Assembly (NCBI GenBank): GCA_021399435.1
Contig: JAJTUP010000004.1
Span: 1,364,001 to 1,428,000 of the forward strand
DNA from: Diaporthe sp. PMI_573
Taxonomy: Eukaryota > Ascomycota > Sordariomycetes > Diaporthales > Diaporthaceae
Direction: 5' to 3'
DNA length: 64,000 nt
Every line of letters starts with the position of its first letter. The stretch's first letter is position 1. Shown in pieces: positions 54,364 to 64,000 of the stretch. The notes below the pieces were generated by a model that was not told the DNA's origin, did not search any database, and was given only the letters and a program-made list of their open reading frames with translations. A program made the position numbers and the translations under genes.

Positions 54364-55108
54364 ATGAAGATCACCAACTTTCTTGTGTGCTTGACCGGTG
54401 TGACCCAAGTGGTAATTAAGACCTCCATCCTCCAAAATCATCTACTCTGAGAACAAAGGAAACCAGGCTAACGTCACGGTCTCTTTTTGAATTCGCCAGG
54501 TCCAGAGTCTCGTGGCACCTCTTGAAGGCTACGAAATAGTCGACTTCGAATGGGAAGTCCAGACCAGCCCTGAAGCACCTGTGCACCATGTCAATGGTAC
54601 GGTCCAGGATGTCGTCCGGTACCTCAAAGAGATCGATCCTACTTATGAATTGCCGGAACTCCCCGTCCCAGAGCTGGGAACTCGCCAGAGTCGGGTCGAA
54701 CCACGCCAGATGAGAATCGATTGTTTCAACTGGCCCGTCGCAGGCGGGAATGCTATTCAAGACGGCATCAACTACTTGAGACGTCTTAGCGGGCGGCCAT
54801 CAAACGGGCCCGGGCCGGGGGCCTGCGGGAGAGTCAGCTGCTCTTACAATTCAGCTATCTACTGGTGCAACGATGTGAGTGCCCCTCTATGCTTTCCCAC
54901 GGAGAAAAAGGCCATGCACACGACTCACAGTTTTAATGTGTAGAACCGAGTCACCTACACTCTCCCCAGCTGGGGAATCATCGCCGATGGCGCCCAGAAT
55001 GTCAAGCAAACGTGCCAGAGACGCGGCCAGTCCGGATCTACTGAAACCTCTGGCCAGGGATTCTTTGATGGCAATTGGAATGTGATTGTGCGAGGAGACT
55101 CGTGCTGA
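54364..55108 (+). CDS. Small secreted protein, candidate effector
   Basis: Exons 54364-54411, 54500-54874 and 54944-55108 (introns of 88 and 69 nt) give 588 nt, 195 residues, in phase. A signal peptide (MKITNFLVCLTGVTQVVQSLVA) opens the chain, followed by an acidic pro-like region. The mature C-terminal part has cysteines in a recognisable pattern: RIDCFNWPVAGG, GINYLRRLSG, PGPGACGRVSCSYNSAIYWC, then ADGAQNVKQTC and a final GDSC. I know this YWCND-type arrangement from many small secreted proteins of plant-associated ascomycetes with no assigned activity. Six cysteines suggest disulfides in the apoplast or medium. A clear TATA box precedes it. An effector role is inference; it might also be an antimicrobial or cell-surface protein. 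Confidence 0.82.
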
Positions 55109-56281
55109 GATTTTCCGGTGGTAACGCACTATCTCAGGAATCCTTCTCCATACAGTTGAGGCCTTGCCCCAACACTCATGGAAAGTGTCAAGGCTGATTT
55201 TGCATGTGGAACATATTCTCGGTCAGAGTATGAATTTGGCCAGATCCAGCTAGACGTTCTTTGATTGATCCAGACGGGGGGAAAATTGCGGAGGTCTCAG
55301 TTCTTAATTGGCTATTCTCTGCTTGAATTTCAACAATTCAAGTATCAGCCTATATAGTCAATCCAAGCTTGGAAGTTACTCATACTTAAAGTTGCGCGAG
55401 TTCGAAAGTAAATTCTTTATAGTATGCCACTAAGAGAACCGGACGTCTTAGCCATGCTCAGCCATCAGATGCTGTTAGAATAAGCTCGCACGGGTTCCAG
55501 GCGCGAGTCAATCACCCAACCTGCCGCCGAAGTGACTGTGAAAGTGGGCGCGCCATTGTCCCAAACTCAACTGTAACTTGCTCTGGACGGGATCTACCTG
55601 CCCAAAGGAGCATGCAACATGGCCTAGCAACCAATGGCAACCCAACCCGGATGCCATTAGTGGGGGCACAGGAGGATCAATGCCTAGTTGCGTTTAAGTG
55701 ATTGAGCGACTTAAACCTCGTCAGCTGCGTCACGACTCCTAACCTCCTCCCGTCTTCGGCTAAGCTGCAGGTCCATCGCGCAATCAAGCGCGAGTCGTCG
55801 GGTAACTCAAGGTCGATCTAAGGTAAGCAGCCAGGCAGCCGGACACACGAGATCTGCAACCTCGCTCGGCAAAACGGCGGCGACCCGTCGGTGAGGAGAA
55901 AAGGCGGCCGTGCTGCCGTCGCGCACCGATCCCTGCCCGCATGTCGTTTCATGCGGAGGGCCCGGAACAAGCACGGGATGTGATGGTTCCCTGCGCCAGA
56001 GGTTTGGGTTCGTCTCTATTTGAATTCAACCCGCGCCCGCCCCTGTCATTGCGTAGACTGTGTCAGGACGTGGCTCATGTTTCTCTGGGTTTAATTCCTA
56101 ACGTCGACCGAACCTGAATGAGAAGCATCACCCAGTCGGACAGATCTTCAACAGCCGAACACCTCTGAAGACCGGCATTCACGGATTCCAGGCAAGGCTG
56201 TACTGCTGCAGGCACAAGCATTTGAGAGTGGAGATATTTATACCTCGCGTGCGCTATTTCATCCAATAGAGCACCGCCAAG
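55109..56281. other. Upstream region of the carboxypeptidase gene
   Basis: About 1.2 kb without a gene. The right part is GC-rich. A TATA-like box lies at 56235-56242. Confidence 0.45.
56235..56242 (+). promoter_or_regulatory. TATA-like box of the carboxypeptidase gene
   Basis: TATTTATA, 47 bases before the ATG at 56282, so transcription would start very close to the gene. Confidence 0.4.
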
Positions 56282-58605
56282 ATGAAGCTTGGCTCTGCCA
56301 TCGCGGCTTGTCTCTTCACCCCCGCGGCACTAGCCGCCACCGCGTTCGAAACGTTCAATCCCCTTCTCAGGTATAAGCCACAGACTCATAAACGGTCCTC
56401 TGAAGCACCGCCTGTTGTGAGGCGGCAGACTCCTACGTCGCCTTTCCTCAATGCCAACACCACGAGTGAGTACTATGACCCGGATCTGCGCGTCACCCAG
56501 GCCGGATAGATTAGCTGCTTACCGCGCACGCAGAGTTCGTCGTCGACGGCGCCGGGATTCCAGATGTCGACTTCGACGTTGGCGAGAGCTACGCCGGGAC
56601 CCTGCCCGTCGGCAACGTAGGGAACAGCACCGACGGCCAGATGTTCTTCTGGTTCTTCCCAACCGCGGCGGCAGAGCAGCCAAAGGAGATCATCATCTGG
56701 CTCAACGGGGGTCCCGGCTGCTCTTCCCTGAGCGGCATGATCCAGGAGAACGGGCCCTTCCAGTGGCAGAGCGGCACGTTCAAGCCTAATGCGAACCCGT
56801 GGTCGTGGCACCAGCTCACCAACGTCGTCTGGGTCGAGCAGCCCATCGGCACCGGCTTCTCGACCGGTACTGTGACGGCTCAGAACGAGGATGATGTTGC
56901 GCAGCAGTTCATGGGCTTCTGGCGCAACTTTGTAGATGCGTTCGGCCTACAGGGTTACAAGATCTATGTCACTGGCGAGTCGTGAGTTGCCTTGCCTACT
57001 TTTTCCCCGGGGTTCACATCACTTGCTCCGGACCGCCCTCAGTTAGGCAGTCTCGCATTTTCTGACCGTTCTATAGCTATGCCGGGGCATATTGCCCGTT
57101 TATCAGCAGCAACATGCTTGACGCGAATGACACGACCTACTTCAACGTCAGTGGCATGCTGATATACGACCCCGTCATATCTGGCGGGTCTGCGGGCATA
57201 GCGCCTACGAGTTACTTCGTAGACTACTGGCGAAATGTGAGTTGTCAAGGTGACCTGGGCCAATCTACTCTACTTGCGGCCTGGGACATTCAGTTCCGTG
57301 ATTCTCTCACATCAATATAAATACTTCTTCACAGCAGAGATCTTGCTTGCTAATAAGGATTGTTCTCGCAGGTCATGCCGTTCAATGACTCCACTGCAAC
57401 CAGCATAGCGAATGCATCCAATAACTGTGGTTTCGACGAGTTCACTGACAAGTATCTGACATTTCCCCCATCGGGTCAACAACCTGATGTCTGTCAGCAG
57501 CCAGGAATAAACGACAACTGCACCAACTATATAGATGGGTGTGATGTCTTTGATACAGCCTTTAATGCTCTTTTTGACATCAACCCAGGCTTCAATATCT
57601 GTATGTGATACCCGCTTGCGCTCAACATTCGTCACTTAAAAGGGTTTCCTACAATTCATACCACAGCTGATTTGATTTTCCCAACTTGAGGAACTGTGAG
57701 ACTGACATCCAACAGACCAAGTCGGCCAGCTCCTCCCAGTCCCAGACGACGTCCTGGGCTTCCCCACCTCGATAACCTACGTCGCCCCAGGCCGCCAGAT
57801 CTACTTCAACCGGACAGACGTCAAACAAGCGATCCACGCGCCCCCCGAAGTAAACTGGGCCGTCTGCGCCGAGCAGCCCGTCTTCGCGGGCGGCGACAGC
57901 TCGGACCCGTCCTCGTACCGCGCGATCCCCAACGTGATCGACCGCACGCGCAACGTCCAGATCGCCCACGGCACCATGGACATGGTCCTCCTCGCCAACG
58001 GGACCCTCCTGGCCATCCAGAACATGACGTGGGGCGGGCAGATGGGCTTCCAGTCGGAGCCGCGCGAGCCGCTCTTCGCGCCGCGCCACCCCAACCCGGA
58101 CGTGGCCGGCTCGAGCGGGCAGGGCGTCCTGGGGACATGGCACAGCGAGCGCGGGCTGACGTGGGCGCTCATCGAGCTCACGGGCCACATGGTCCCGACG
58201 TGGCAGGCGGCCGTGGCGTTCCGGCAGGTCGAGGTGCTGCTGGGACGTGTGGAGAGTTTGGGGAGCACGGCGGCGTTCCCGATGTATGCGAATGCCACGC
58301 AGCCCGATGCGTCGCAGCTTGGGTTTGGCACGGCGTGGTATGGGTTTCAGGATGCTTCGTCTGGTCTTGGGGAGCAGCAGTCCAGGGCGGCGAGCGGGCG
58401 AAGTCAGTATAGTATCCTTCCCGTGGCGTGTATTTCACTGTGACGTGATGATACGATGGATGCTGACAATGTGTTCACCTCTTTAGCTTCCGGTGCGATG
58501 GGATCGACAGTGCGAAGGAGCCTCTTCGGAGATTCGATAAGTAATAGAGCAGTCTATGTGGTGGCGGGGATGTCCTTGAGTCTCTTCTTGGTCTTTGGAC
58601 TATAG
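56282..58605 (+). CDS. Serine carboxypeptidase (S10), secreted, with C-terminal anchor
   Basis: Six exons: 56282-56465, 56534-56981, 57077-57236, 57372-57600, 57716-58402 and 58487-58605, together 1827 nt, 608 residues, all in phase. A signal peptide ([20 protein letters not shown]) is followed by a propeptide with a KRSS and RRQ site. S10 motifs: [13 protein letters not shown], the nucleophile elbow [10 protein letters not shown], the catalytic Asp in [13 protein letters not shown], and the catalytic His in [10 protein letters not shown]. Several NxT/S sites suggest glycosylation. The last short exon, [18 protein letters not shown], is a hydrophobic tail fit for GPI or membrane anchoring; without it the frame would end at 58443. 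It removes C-terminal residues from peptides in acid surroundings, probably at the cell surface or vacuole. Confidence 0.92.
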
Positions 58606-58774
58606 ATTGGATAGAGCCAGGACGTAGATATGTTCGAGGTCTGATCTAGCACACGCGGTACAGTCACTATACACGCAGCATAGCACAATAATTTGATTAA
58701 TATACAGACTGTCATATTACTGGCCGAGCCTAGCCGCTTAAACTCGAAATTCATAGGACAAGGACGAGGACCCC

Positions 58775-59167
58775 TTAATCTACGGCGCAGGGGCTAACAT
58801 CCCTGGGTACTATAACGCACACACCACCACAGTCAGAACCACCATATCCAGGGTCACAGTCGTCCCTGGGGTCGTCGACGCAGTATTCATTCTTAGCCTC
58901 GCAAGGGACACCCATCAGACCACCGCAGAAGCTATGTGCAGAGACGTACAGGCCAGTCAGTAATCATTGTACAAAGACGCGTCCGTCTCGTCTGGAAGGG
59001 GGGCCCTGTGCTTACCCGTTGGGGACGACGCAACGGGGATTCGGGTCTGAGATGCAGATGGCGCTGGACGGACAGGGGAGGCGGCAGAGAGGTGTGGGTG
59101 GAAAGGGGACGAGTGCGCTCGCCAGCGAGGCAGCGAGGGCGATATATGCAGCTGTGTACAGCTTCAT
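58775..59167 (-). CDS. Small secreted cysteine-rich protein
   Basis: Two exons (59167-59016, 58931-58775; 84-nt intron) sum to 309 nt, 102 residues. A signal peptide (MKLYTAAYIALAASLASA) is followed by a short mature chain with about eleven cysteines: CRLPCPSSAIC, PRCVVPNGFCGG, VPCEAKNEYC, DDCDPGYGGSDCGGVC, SPC. The spacing resembles a disulfide-packed small effector or toxin-like fold, but I do not recognise a named family. It sits tail-to-tail with the carboxypeptidase, about 170 bases away. The upstream ATG at 59215 is less likely because the signal peptide begins at the later ATG. Secretion is inferred from the leader; function is unknown. Confidence 0.8.
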
Positions 59168-60296
59168 TTTGATGCCAGTTGTGTCTCCTTTGTGAAGGTT
59201 CTTAGAGGTGGTCACATGGTATAGTATCCTGGAGTAGATTCAAAGTTGTGCGGCTCCTAGAGTGGGCTCAGACACGATATTATACTTCTCGAGAACACGT
59301 AGTTATATATCTGACTATGTACACGCATCCCTTTATGTGCGCCTCTTGAATATTCTTCCAGAAGACTAATACGCCAGTGGCTGCTTACCATGTCTGGGTG
59401 TCGGTCGGCTTTCCTCCTTGAGATGCGACACAAAATGTTGCTAGCGAGGTGAGACAAAGGACCTCTTAATGTAAACTTGTCTTGGCTCGTATAACACACA
59501 TATCGGATCTCGTCAACCTTGTTTCGGGCCTTTTGCCAGAGATACAGCATCCCTCTCGTGATAGGCCCCTAGGATTTAGTAGACACCTGACACCCGTCTG
59601 TGGTAGGGCAGGGGAGAGTAGGTAAGGGGCGGCCACCGTCTCTGAATAGTTGATCGCCTGCCGATCCCTTGCGGCTGAAAGCGTAGTGAGCTCCGAAGAG
59701 ACTGGAACAAGATCCTTCGTGATGGTCACGGGATGACACTAAAGGTGCTTTGTCTTGGTCGTCAAGCGAGCGTATATGCCCTTCGGGTAGCCTGTGCTCA
59801 CTCGTTGCATTCTGGTGAGCCTGGAGAGGGGAAGGCGGCGCGGGGTCTTGGCCAGATTTCCCAGTCTGGCTAGAGCCCTAGACAACTAGGGAGTAGGGGA
59901 TATATCCTCCGAATATTGATTGCACGGGTCTTGGATTTGGCAGCTGGGATCTCTTGCAGGCAGGGGAGGAGTGGGTGCGTGTTTCTCGAGTCCAAGAAAG
60001 TTTGAACACCAAGAGGGGAGTCAACACTCCCCTTAATAGCATGTCGTCACGCGAGGAGCTATTGTCGCGCCGCGAACGCGTTAATTGGGGTAAGCTCTTG
60101 GAAGTTCCAGTAGTCTTCCAAACGAATAGACTGTGTCGCTCGGATTACTCTCGTAAGCATTTTACCTAGTGCGCGGGGTCAAGACACTGCTTCCGCCCGG
60201 TTCCTGCCCCGTCTTGGGTCGACCGAGTTCGTCAAGGGCTCGAGGTCTTCCCAGTCCGAGATAGATCAGACCATTGCTTCGTATCGTCTAAGTGCG
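59168..60296. other. No gene supported
   Basis: About 1.1 kb between two minus-strand genes. Short frames (59257-59550, 59466-59729, 59954-60169) have no domain. Presumed promoter of the cysteine-rich protein and 3' end of the DUF3176 gene. Confidence 0.45.
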
Positions 60297-62189
60297 TCAC
60301 GCCGGGCCGATTGGTGCAAGGCTGCTTGAGTAGGTGCTAGGAATATGTCTGTCAATCCCCAAGGTCACACGCGTGCTCTTTGCCAGCTTCTCCAGCTGTC
60401 GCGGGCTGTGGACCTGGGGACTCATGACGTCCTGAGTTGGCGAGACGGAGTGGTAGAGGAGGGCCGTGGACGATGACTTCCAGAGATTTATGTTGCGGCT
60501 CCTGCGACTTTGCACCATCTCGGCCAGCAATAGCACTGCCGCCGCCAGGACAACGGCGAAAGGGAGTCCCAGCCACGCCCACTGAACGCGAACAAGTACC
60601 ACCGAGCTGGCAGTGAGACCCCGCGCCGTGGCGTTATAAGTTGACCGAAGCTGATTTGTCATACCGATGGCCATGTTGTCGAGCACCTGCGAGACATTCC
60701 TCCCTGGGCTCCAGACACCCGGGGTGATACCGGCCGAGTAGGTCGCAGGTGATTCGCCGGTAGCCAGACTACCGCTGAAGTGGTCGGACGGGAAGAAATA
60801 GAGCAGGGCGCCGAGGTCCCACATTGAGACCGTGAACTCGGGCAGACCACTTGTGTTGAAGACAATATGACTTGAGCGGCCAGTCCACTCACCGGAACCT
60901 ACAAAGCTTCCATTGTCAAGCGGCGTCGTTTTGACGTTGCCGAAATTGAAGTTGTTGCCCACGGAGGTTACATTGGAATAAGTGTAGGCAGCGAAGCTTA
61001 GATCGCACTCCAAGGTCTCCTCCACCGTTGCGTCATACTTCACGTAGCCAGAAGGCTTCCGGTAGACGGCAAACCGCATAAAAGTCGGTGAGACTGGGTC
61101 GGTCTCAAATGTGTTGTTGATCCCAAAGAAATAAGTAGTTGCGGCCTGGATGGCGAGCACCGTTGACCACATAGTATCAGCCTCGCCTGTGCTGAAGGAA
61201 ACACCCCCAGGAGTAGTCATGTCGCAAATGTGTGTGCCATTCGAGTACTCGGTGCAGTTTCTGGTGATGTAGGTATCCTGGGTGACATTTATGCAGGCCA
61301 TACTGAAACCAAGTGAGGTATATGGCTGGTCCCAGGTGCAATTTGACGTGCAATTGAACAGATCGGGTGTTTCTAGGTCGTAAAAGGCCTTAAAAACAGC
61401 CCCCTGCATGGAACTGTCAATGGTATAAGCTACAGCACAACGTGAAGATGTTAGTGAATGCGATTCTGACGACATATAGGAAGGTCAGTTGGACAAGGCA
61501 GACGCACGATCAGGTTCCCATGATTTCATAGAGCCGCCTGGAGCATTATCCAGCAGCGTCCGGGCGCTTCCGTTGTAGCTATGAGCAAGACCAAAGGATG
61601 CGGTGCCGTCATCAGTCCACCTAGTCACTGGCTCATTGCTGATGACCTGCTGGGCAAAGGTGTCGATGCCCAATGCCACGATGGTGACGACAGCACCCAG
61701 GGTTCCCAGGCCCCAAGTCACCGTGGTAAGCATCTGCACAGACCCAAGAGGCCCTCGAGATGCCTCCTCGATAACATCGAGATCAGCCAGTCGCCGGCGC
61801 TTGGAGCGGAAATAAGCCCATTTCCATTGACTTATGCATGCCGCCACTGAAAGCATCGCGGTCGACTTGGCTGCGGTAATCAGAGCAGCTATGGTAGCGT
61901 TTAGACTTATCTGGGGACCAGTGTTAGTTGTGAGATGAGGATTGGCGGAATACCTTAGCGCCGAGGTTGGGGGATGCGGGTAGGAAGGGCTTACGAAGAA
62001 GGTCCAGTGATCTGTTGGCTTGTCCTGGACCATCCTGAGGATGATAATGACCGCGACGATGCAGCCGAAGCTGGCTATGATACTGACCAGTTCCTGCCAC
62101 CACCATAACGACGAGCAACGACTCCTTTTTGGGGCCGGCTCCTCTAGTGACATGTACTGCACCATGGACGCGGGCGATTTCGAACCCAT
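60297..62189 (-). CDS. DUF3176 membrane protein
   Basis: Exons 62189-61995, 61910-61508 and 61429-60297 (introns of 84 and 78 nt) sum to 1731 nt, 576 residues, in phase. The N-terminal half carries the DUF3176 pattern: WWWQELVSIIASFGCIVAV, then ISLNATIAALITAAKST, AACISQWKWAYF, LADLDVIEEASRGPLGSVQML, and VVTIVALGIDTFAQQVI. A large extracellular-type domain follows, with many NxS/T glycosylation sites and cysteine pairs (FNCTSNCTW). A last membrane helix (FAVVLAAAVLLLAEMV) and a short basic tail close it. Three to four membrane segments in all. These proteins are frequent in plant-associated and wood-rotting ascomycetes; their role is unknown. The start is at MGSKSPASMVQYM; the frame stays open further upstream but that part looks like leader sequence. 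Confidence 0.87.
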
Positions 62190-62752
62190 TTTTGCTAATG
62201 TGTAAAGATCAAAAGGGTCGAGTAATATTCTCGATGAGATTTTCCCGACTACTTGAATGCCCTGAAACGCTGACAAGCCGCCATGGCGCCTCCATGGCAT
62301 TGGTTCATTGGGCTGACACCATATAACAATGTGGCTGCCTGGCTGCAGGCGTTTAGGGGGGAGCTGAACTTCGACGTTACACGGCCGTGGCGTCGGCCGT
62401 TCAGCGCGCATCAGAGACTGGGATGTTGGAATCCTCCAGTACTACCATCTTCTAGGCATAATCTTGGCCAGCAAAAATTGTGATCTTACATACCACCACA
62501 AACCCAACCCATCTGCGTCTGTGCAACTGTCAAAAATGGTACAAGATTAAATGGGCTGATTTTGGGAACTGGAGAGGCGCTTGGAGAGGCCGGCGCGCTT
62601 TGGCGCAGTGGACGTGGTCGTTGGAAGTGCAACATTCCGTTAAAATGGCGGTTAGTTGTCGACCTCGTCCCTTGTCGCCCGTGTCAGTTGTTCGCAACGA
62701 CAAGCAAAGACCAAACCACAGAGAGCTCCGCCATCCGCCAAAGTCTGCGCCC
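62190..62752. other. Divergent promoter region
   Basis: About 560 bases between the DUF3176 gene and the gene that leaves the right edge. No gene or clear site recognised. Confidence 0.45.
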
Positions 62753-64000
62753 ATGGATTGGATTCCAGACGAACACCGAGGCCCAACTGCTGTTCGCCGG
62801 TCCCTCTCACGAGCCTCGACAGCGACGTCGACGACTCTGCTGGTTCGCACCCCGTCTTCATCCGATGCCAGCAGCGCCAGCCCAGACCATGCGCGCCGTC
62901 TCATGCCCGCCGCAGCCCCTCCCCCTCCGGGCCCGCTGCGGGTCACGAGCCTCAGCGTGACGGACTGGCGACCGCAGTATCCTCGCATAGGGCAGTTCGC
63001 CATGACATCGTCCGAGGAGGTCATCGCGGCCACCCCGAACGGGCTTGTCTATTTCAAGCGGGTGCAGGACCACCCCTCGAAGCCGTGGTCAGAGCCCCGC
63101 CCTTTTCCTCCGACGGCAGCAGCACTGAACGCTTCGACTGTGACTGGGCTGGCGTTGCACCAGGGGGAGAAGGGCTTACTCCACGTCTACTGTGCCGCGG
63201 CGGGCAGGCTGCACGCCTTCTCCCGCTCGGAAGACTCGAGCTCATCCTTCGTTGTTGAGCCTTGCCCTCCATTTGCAGACTCCATGGTCAGCGGCACACC
63301 GGCCGTTACCAGTATCAAGGGAGACTATGATGATAGCCGGGATTGGTGTATCATCGTCCCATGCCCATCCGGTGGCATCCTGTATACTTCGACCATTTTC
63401 CTCAAGGGCGCCTCCTATGGTCTTCGAGGGCAAGGCTGGGAGCCAACCAACCAGCTCGCTGCACACTTGGGCATCATCTCGGCCGTCTCGGTTGCTGTGA
63501 TATACGCCACAAAGCGGGGCAGCTCTGGTATGACTTCTGATTCCACCACAGACATAGTGGCAGTCTGCATCGCCAGCTCCCGATTATACAGCATTGAGGG
63601 GCCGTTCCAAAAGCCATCGTACTCCAGGAAGAATAACTGGCAGGCCCCGAAATCCATCAGAATTCAGCATCCAGGCGAGGTGACCGGCAACCCAGTGCTC
63701 CTCAGCAGTCGAATATACACGGGAGACTACCAGTTGGACCTGTTGGTGCCCTCCGCAGAGGGCGGTGTCTTCCATTTCATACGAACCGTCAAGACCCCTG
63801 ACGAATGGCACATGATCGGACGCATCAACTTTCCAACCGGCATCCCCATTGCGTCGAGCTTGGCTTGTGAGCGGGTCCGCAAAGATTCCCCCGCTCAGCG
63901 GGTTATATTCCGCGCTTTTGTCCAGTGCGGAGGTCGGCTCTACCTCATCGAGACCGCCGAGAATGCTCTTCCGTGGGTTGGATCTCAATTGTACCCGATC
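62753..64000 (+). CDS. Unrecognised protein, probable beta-propeller, runs off right edge
   Basis: A frame from the ATG at 62753 (MDWIPDEHRGPTAVRRSLSR) stays open to the last base, 416 codons. The first 65 or so residues are Ser/Thr/Pro-rich and disordered. Then come repeated strands of a type common in beta-propellers and fungal lectin-like proteins: VTDWRPQYPRIGQFAMTS, VIAATPNGLVYFKR, LLHVYCAAAGRLHAFSR, DIVAVCIASSRLYSIEG, LDLLVPSAEGGVFHFIR, FVQCGGRLYLIET. Blade spacing is about 50-70 residues. I cannot name a family. There is no signal peptide at this start. The gene is incomplete here, so the C-terminal domain is unknown. Confidence 0.72.
   Translation, partial: MDWIPDEHRGPTAVRRSLSRASTATSTTLLVRTPSSSDASSASPDHARRLMPAAAPPPPGPLRVTSLSVTDWRPQYPRIGQFAMTSSEEVIAATPNGLVYFKRVQDHPSKPWSEPRPFPPTAAALNASTVTGLALHQGEKGLLHVYCAAAGRLHAFSRSEDSSSSFVVEPCPPFADSMVSGTPAVTSIKGDYDDSRDWCIIVPCPSGGILYTSTIFLKGASYGLRGQGWEPTNQLAAHLGIISAVSVAVIYATKRGSSGMTSDSTTDIVAVCIASSRLYSIEGPFQKPSYSRKNNWQAPKSIRIQHPGEVTGNPVLLSSRIYTGDYQLDLLVPSAEGGVFHFIRTVKTPDEWHMIGRINFPTGIPIASSLACERVRKDSPAQRVIFRAFVQCGGRLYLIETAENALPWVGSQLYPI

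Noticed and set aside
57649..58188. 179-codon minus-strand frame in the carboxypeptidase gene
   Set aside because: Antisense shadow of the exon with the catalytic Asp and His.
1..64000. CRISPR arrays, bacterial operons, rRNA genes
   Set aside because: No regularly spaced repeats, no ribosome-binding sites or polycistronic spacing, and no rRNA sequence; the genome is eukaryotic.

Overview
The window reads as nuclear DNA of a filamentous ascomycete (Pezizomycotina, most likely a Sordariomycete). Most genes are split by short GT-AG introns of about 50-200 nt, there are no operons or ribosome-binding sites, and the gene content is typically fungal: HET-domain proteins, a HeLo-like domain protein, DUF7053, DUF3176, an F-box protein, two cytochrome P450s, a DMATS-type prenyltransferase and small secreted proteins. 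Exon models were built by hand from splice signals and reading-phase agreement. Where exon lengths sum to a multiple of three and domains join cleanly, I say so.

Layout. 0-6.7 kb: the start of a Pro/Gln-rich gene leaving the left edge, a long gene-poor stretch, then two decayed enzyme genes (a GFA/CENP-V-like protein and a short-chain dehydrogenase) carrying in-frame stops. 6.8-16 kb: self-recognition-like genes. A HeLo-like/pseudokinase protein is divergent from a protein kinase gene with signs of damage. A solo LTR with perfect 5-bp target duplications, a small exonuclease-like protein and a HET protein follow. 16.5-21.4 kb: an isochorismatase-family hydrolase and a DUF7053 protein. 22-29.2 kb: a compact P450 / DMATS prenyltransferase / glycosyltransferase group with no PKS or NRPS, the best candidate for an undescribed small-molecule pathway. 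30.8-45.6 kb: an F-box protein, a HET protein with a built-in ZZ zinc finger, a kinase, two unrecognised membrane proteins and a FEX fluoride exporter. 46-64 kb: a second P450, a disordered hypothetical protein, two secreted proteins, an S10 serine carboxypeptidase with a C-terminal membrane anchor, a DUF3176 membrane protein, and the first 416 codons of a protein that leaves the right edge.

How the genes may work together. The prenyltransferase, P450 and glycosyltransferase could prenylate, oxidise and glucosylate one aromatic scaffold. The HeLo-pseudokinase and adjacent kinase could form a signalling/executioner pair of the kind that controls regulated cell death. Conserved single genes (DUF7053, FEX, isochorismatase, carboxypeptidase) alternate with accessory genes, relic genes and an LTR, so this looks like a mosaic accessory chromosome region.
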